From: Sphingobacteriaceae bacterium DW12 | GTDB lineage: Bacteria; Bacteroidota; Bacteroidia; Sphingobacteriales; Sphingobacteriaceae | Assembly: GCA_000783305.1 (NCBI GenBank) | Contig: JROE01000020.1 | Coordinates: forward strand, 1 to 42,416 | Reading direction: 5' to 3' | DNA length: 42,416 nt | In this document: piece after piece, positions 42,107-42,416 of the stretch | How positions within the stretch are numbered: position 1 is the stretch's first letter | Layout of the letters: every line of letters begins with the position of its first letter | Translations under genes and position numbers: made by a program | Notes under the pieces: generated by a model | What the model saw: only the letters and a program-made list of their open reading frames with translations | Databases searched by the model: none | Told to the model about the DNA's origin: nothing

Positions 42107-42416
42107 ATGATGAACCAAAAAATCTATACATTACTGCTGGTGTCGATGATGCTTTTTTCCAGTCATAAATCTGAAGCTCAACGCCCCAATCACTACAAAT
42201 CCGGGGGCAAAGTGAATATAATCTTTGAGACAGATATAGGGAATGATATCGATGATGCCCTAGCGCTGGATATGTTATATAAATATTTGGATATCAATAG
42301 AATCAACCTATTGGGGATATCGATCAATAAGGACAACCCGTATTCACCTAAATTTATCGATATCATGAATACATGGTATGGATACCCCCATACTCCGATA
42401 GCAATGGTGAAAGATG
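42107..42416 (+). CDS. nucleoside hydrolase (IU-NH family), 5' part, cut by the window edge
   Basis: 103 codons visible, open to the window end. A signal peptide (QKIYTLLLVSMMLFSSHKSE, then AQ) is followed by the family's N-terminal metal and ribose-binding motif IIFETDIGNDIDDALALDML. The usual DTDPGIDDA is in the Bacteroidota variant form with GND-IDD. Then come INLLGISINKDNPYSPKFID and the following helix (IMNTWYGYPHTPIAMVKD). It would cleave nucleosides into base and ribose, here as an exported or periplasmic enzyme. It lies 275 nt after the hybrid regulator, which may control it. The ATG at 42107 (MMNQK) or the next codon can serve as start. Confidence 0.88.
   Translation, partial: MMNQKIYTLLLVSMMLFSSHKSEAQRPNHYKSGGKVNIIFETDIGNDIDDALALDMLYKYLDINRINLLGISINKDNPYSPKFIDIMNTWYGYPHTPIAMVKD

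Overview
The window reads as a low-GC Bacteroidota chromosome, most like Sphingobacteriaceae (Sphingobacterium/Pedobacter type). The support is three SusC/SusD pairs, FecI-like ECF sigma factors each paired with a FecR anti-sigma, a hybrid two-component regulator, and TAnnTTTG (-7 type) promoter elements. No rRNA, tRNA, CRISPR array or transposase gene was seen.

Layout. (1) 69-9793, minus strand: cell-surface-signalling uptake locus 1, in transcription order ECF sigma, FecR, SusC with an STN domain, SusD, a surface glycan-binding lipoprotein, and a DUF4434 lipoprotein. (2) 9997-16041: an accessory island. It holds a membrane-tethered LytTR regulator, a 125-aa unknown, a DUF6088 (AbiEi-like) gene, a Crp/Fnr-like regulator, a MauE/DoxX-type redox membrane protein, and six paralogous small Cys-containing proteins that begin M(P/A)WY. 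Five of these six form a tandem array with repeated intergenic elements. (3) 16201-26508, minus strand: locus 2, ECF sigma, FecR, an 870-nt non-coding block, a TlpA-like thioredoxin lipoprotein or exported protein, SusC, SusD and a lipoprotein. (4) 27043-37543, minus strand: locus 3, ECF sigma, FecR, SusC, SusD and three endonuclease/exonuclease/phosphatase (EEP) family proteins. One EEP is catalytically degenerate and one carries fascin-like repeats. (5) 37869-38185: a frameshifted secreted-protein remnant. (6) 38730-42416, plus strand: a TPR-type hybrid two-component regulator followed by the 5' part of a nucleoside hydrolase gene, cut by the window edge.

Three patterns go beyond ordinary annotation. 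First, all three susC genes have a strong intrinsic terminator on the opposite (plus) strand about 70-130 nt upstream of their start codon. Each also has a TAnnTTTG element on that strand at the start codon. This predicts three short RNAs antisense to the susC leaders, similar in concept to the DonS family of Bacteroides fragilis. Second, a motif CTAGGGAT-N14-GAACCT occurs eight times in the same orientation: before the locus-2 sigma, fecR, tlpA and susC genes, before the DUF6088 gene, and before three gene-less short units. It was not seen at loci 1 or 3, so it probably marks the regulon of the locus-2 sigma factor or of another shared regulator. Third, the three gene-less units (about 23987-24473) each consist of motif, about 40-80 nt of body, and a related hairpin terminator, and are candidate tandem small RNAs.

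How the parts may work together (inference): locus 1 imports a glycan. Locus 3, together with the nucleoside hydrolase, could scavenge nucleotides or phosphorylated compounds. Locus 2, with its TlpA protein, lies convergent to the MauE/small-Cys-protein array and shares the promoter-like motif with the island's DUF6088 gene, so the island and locus 2 may form one redox-linked system of unknown role.
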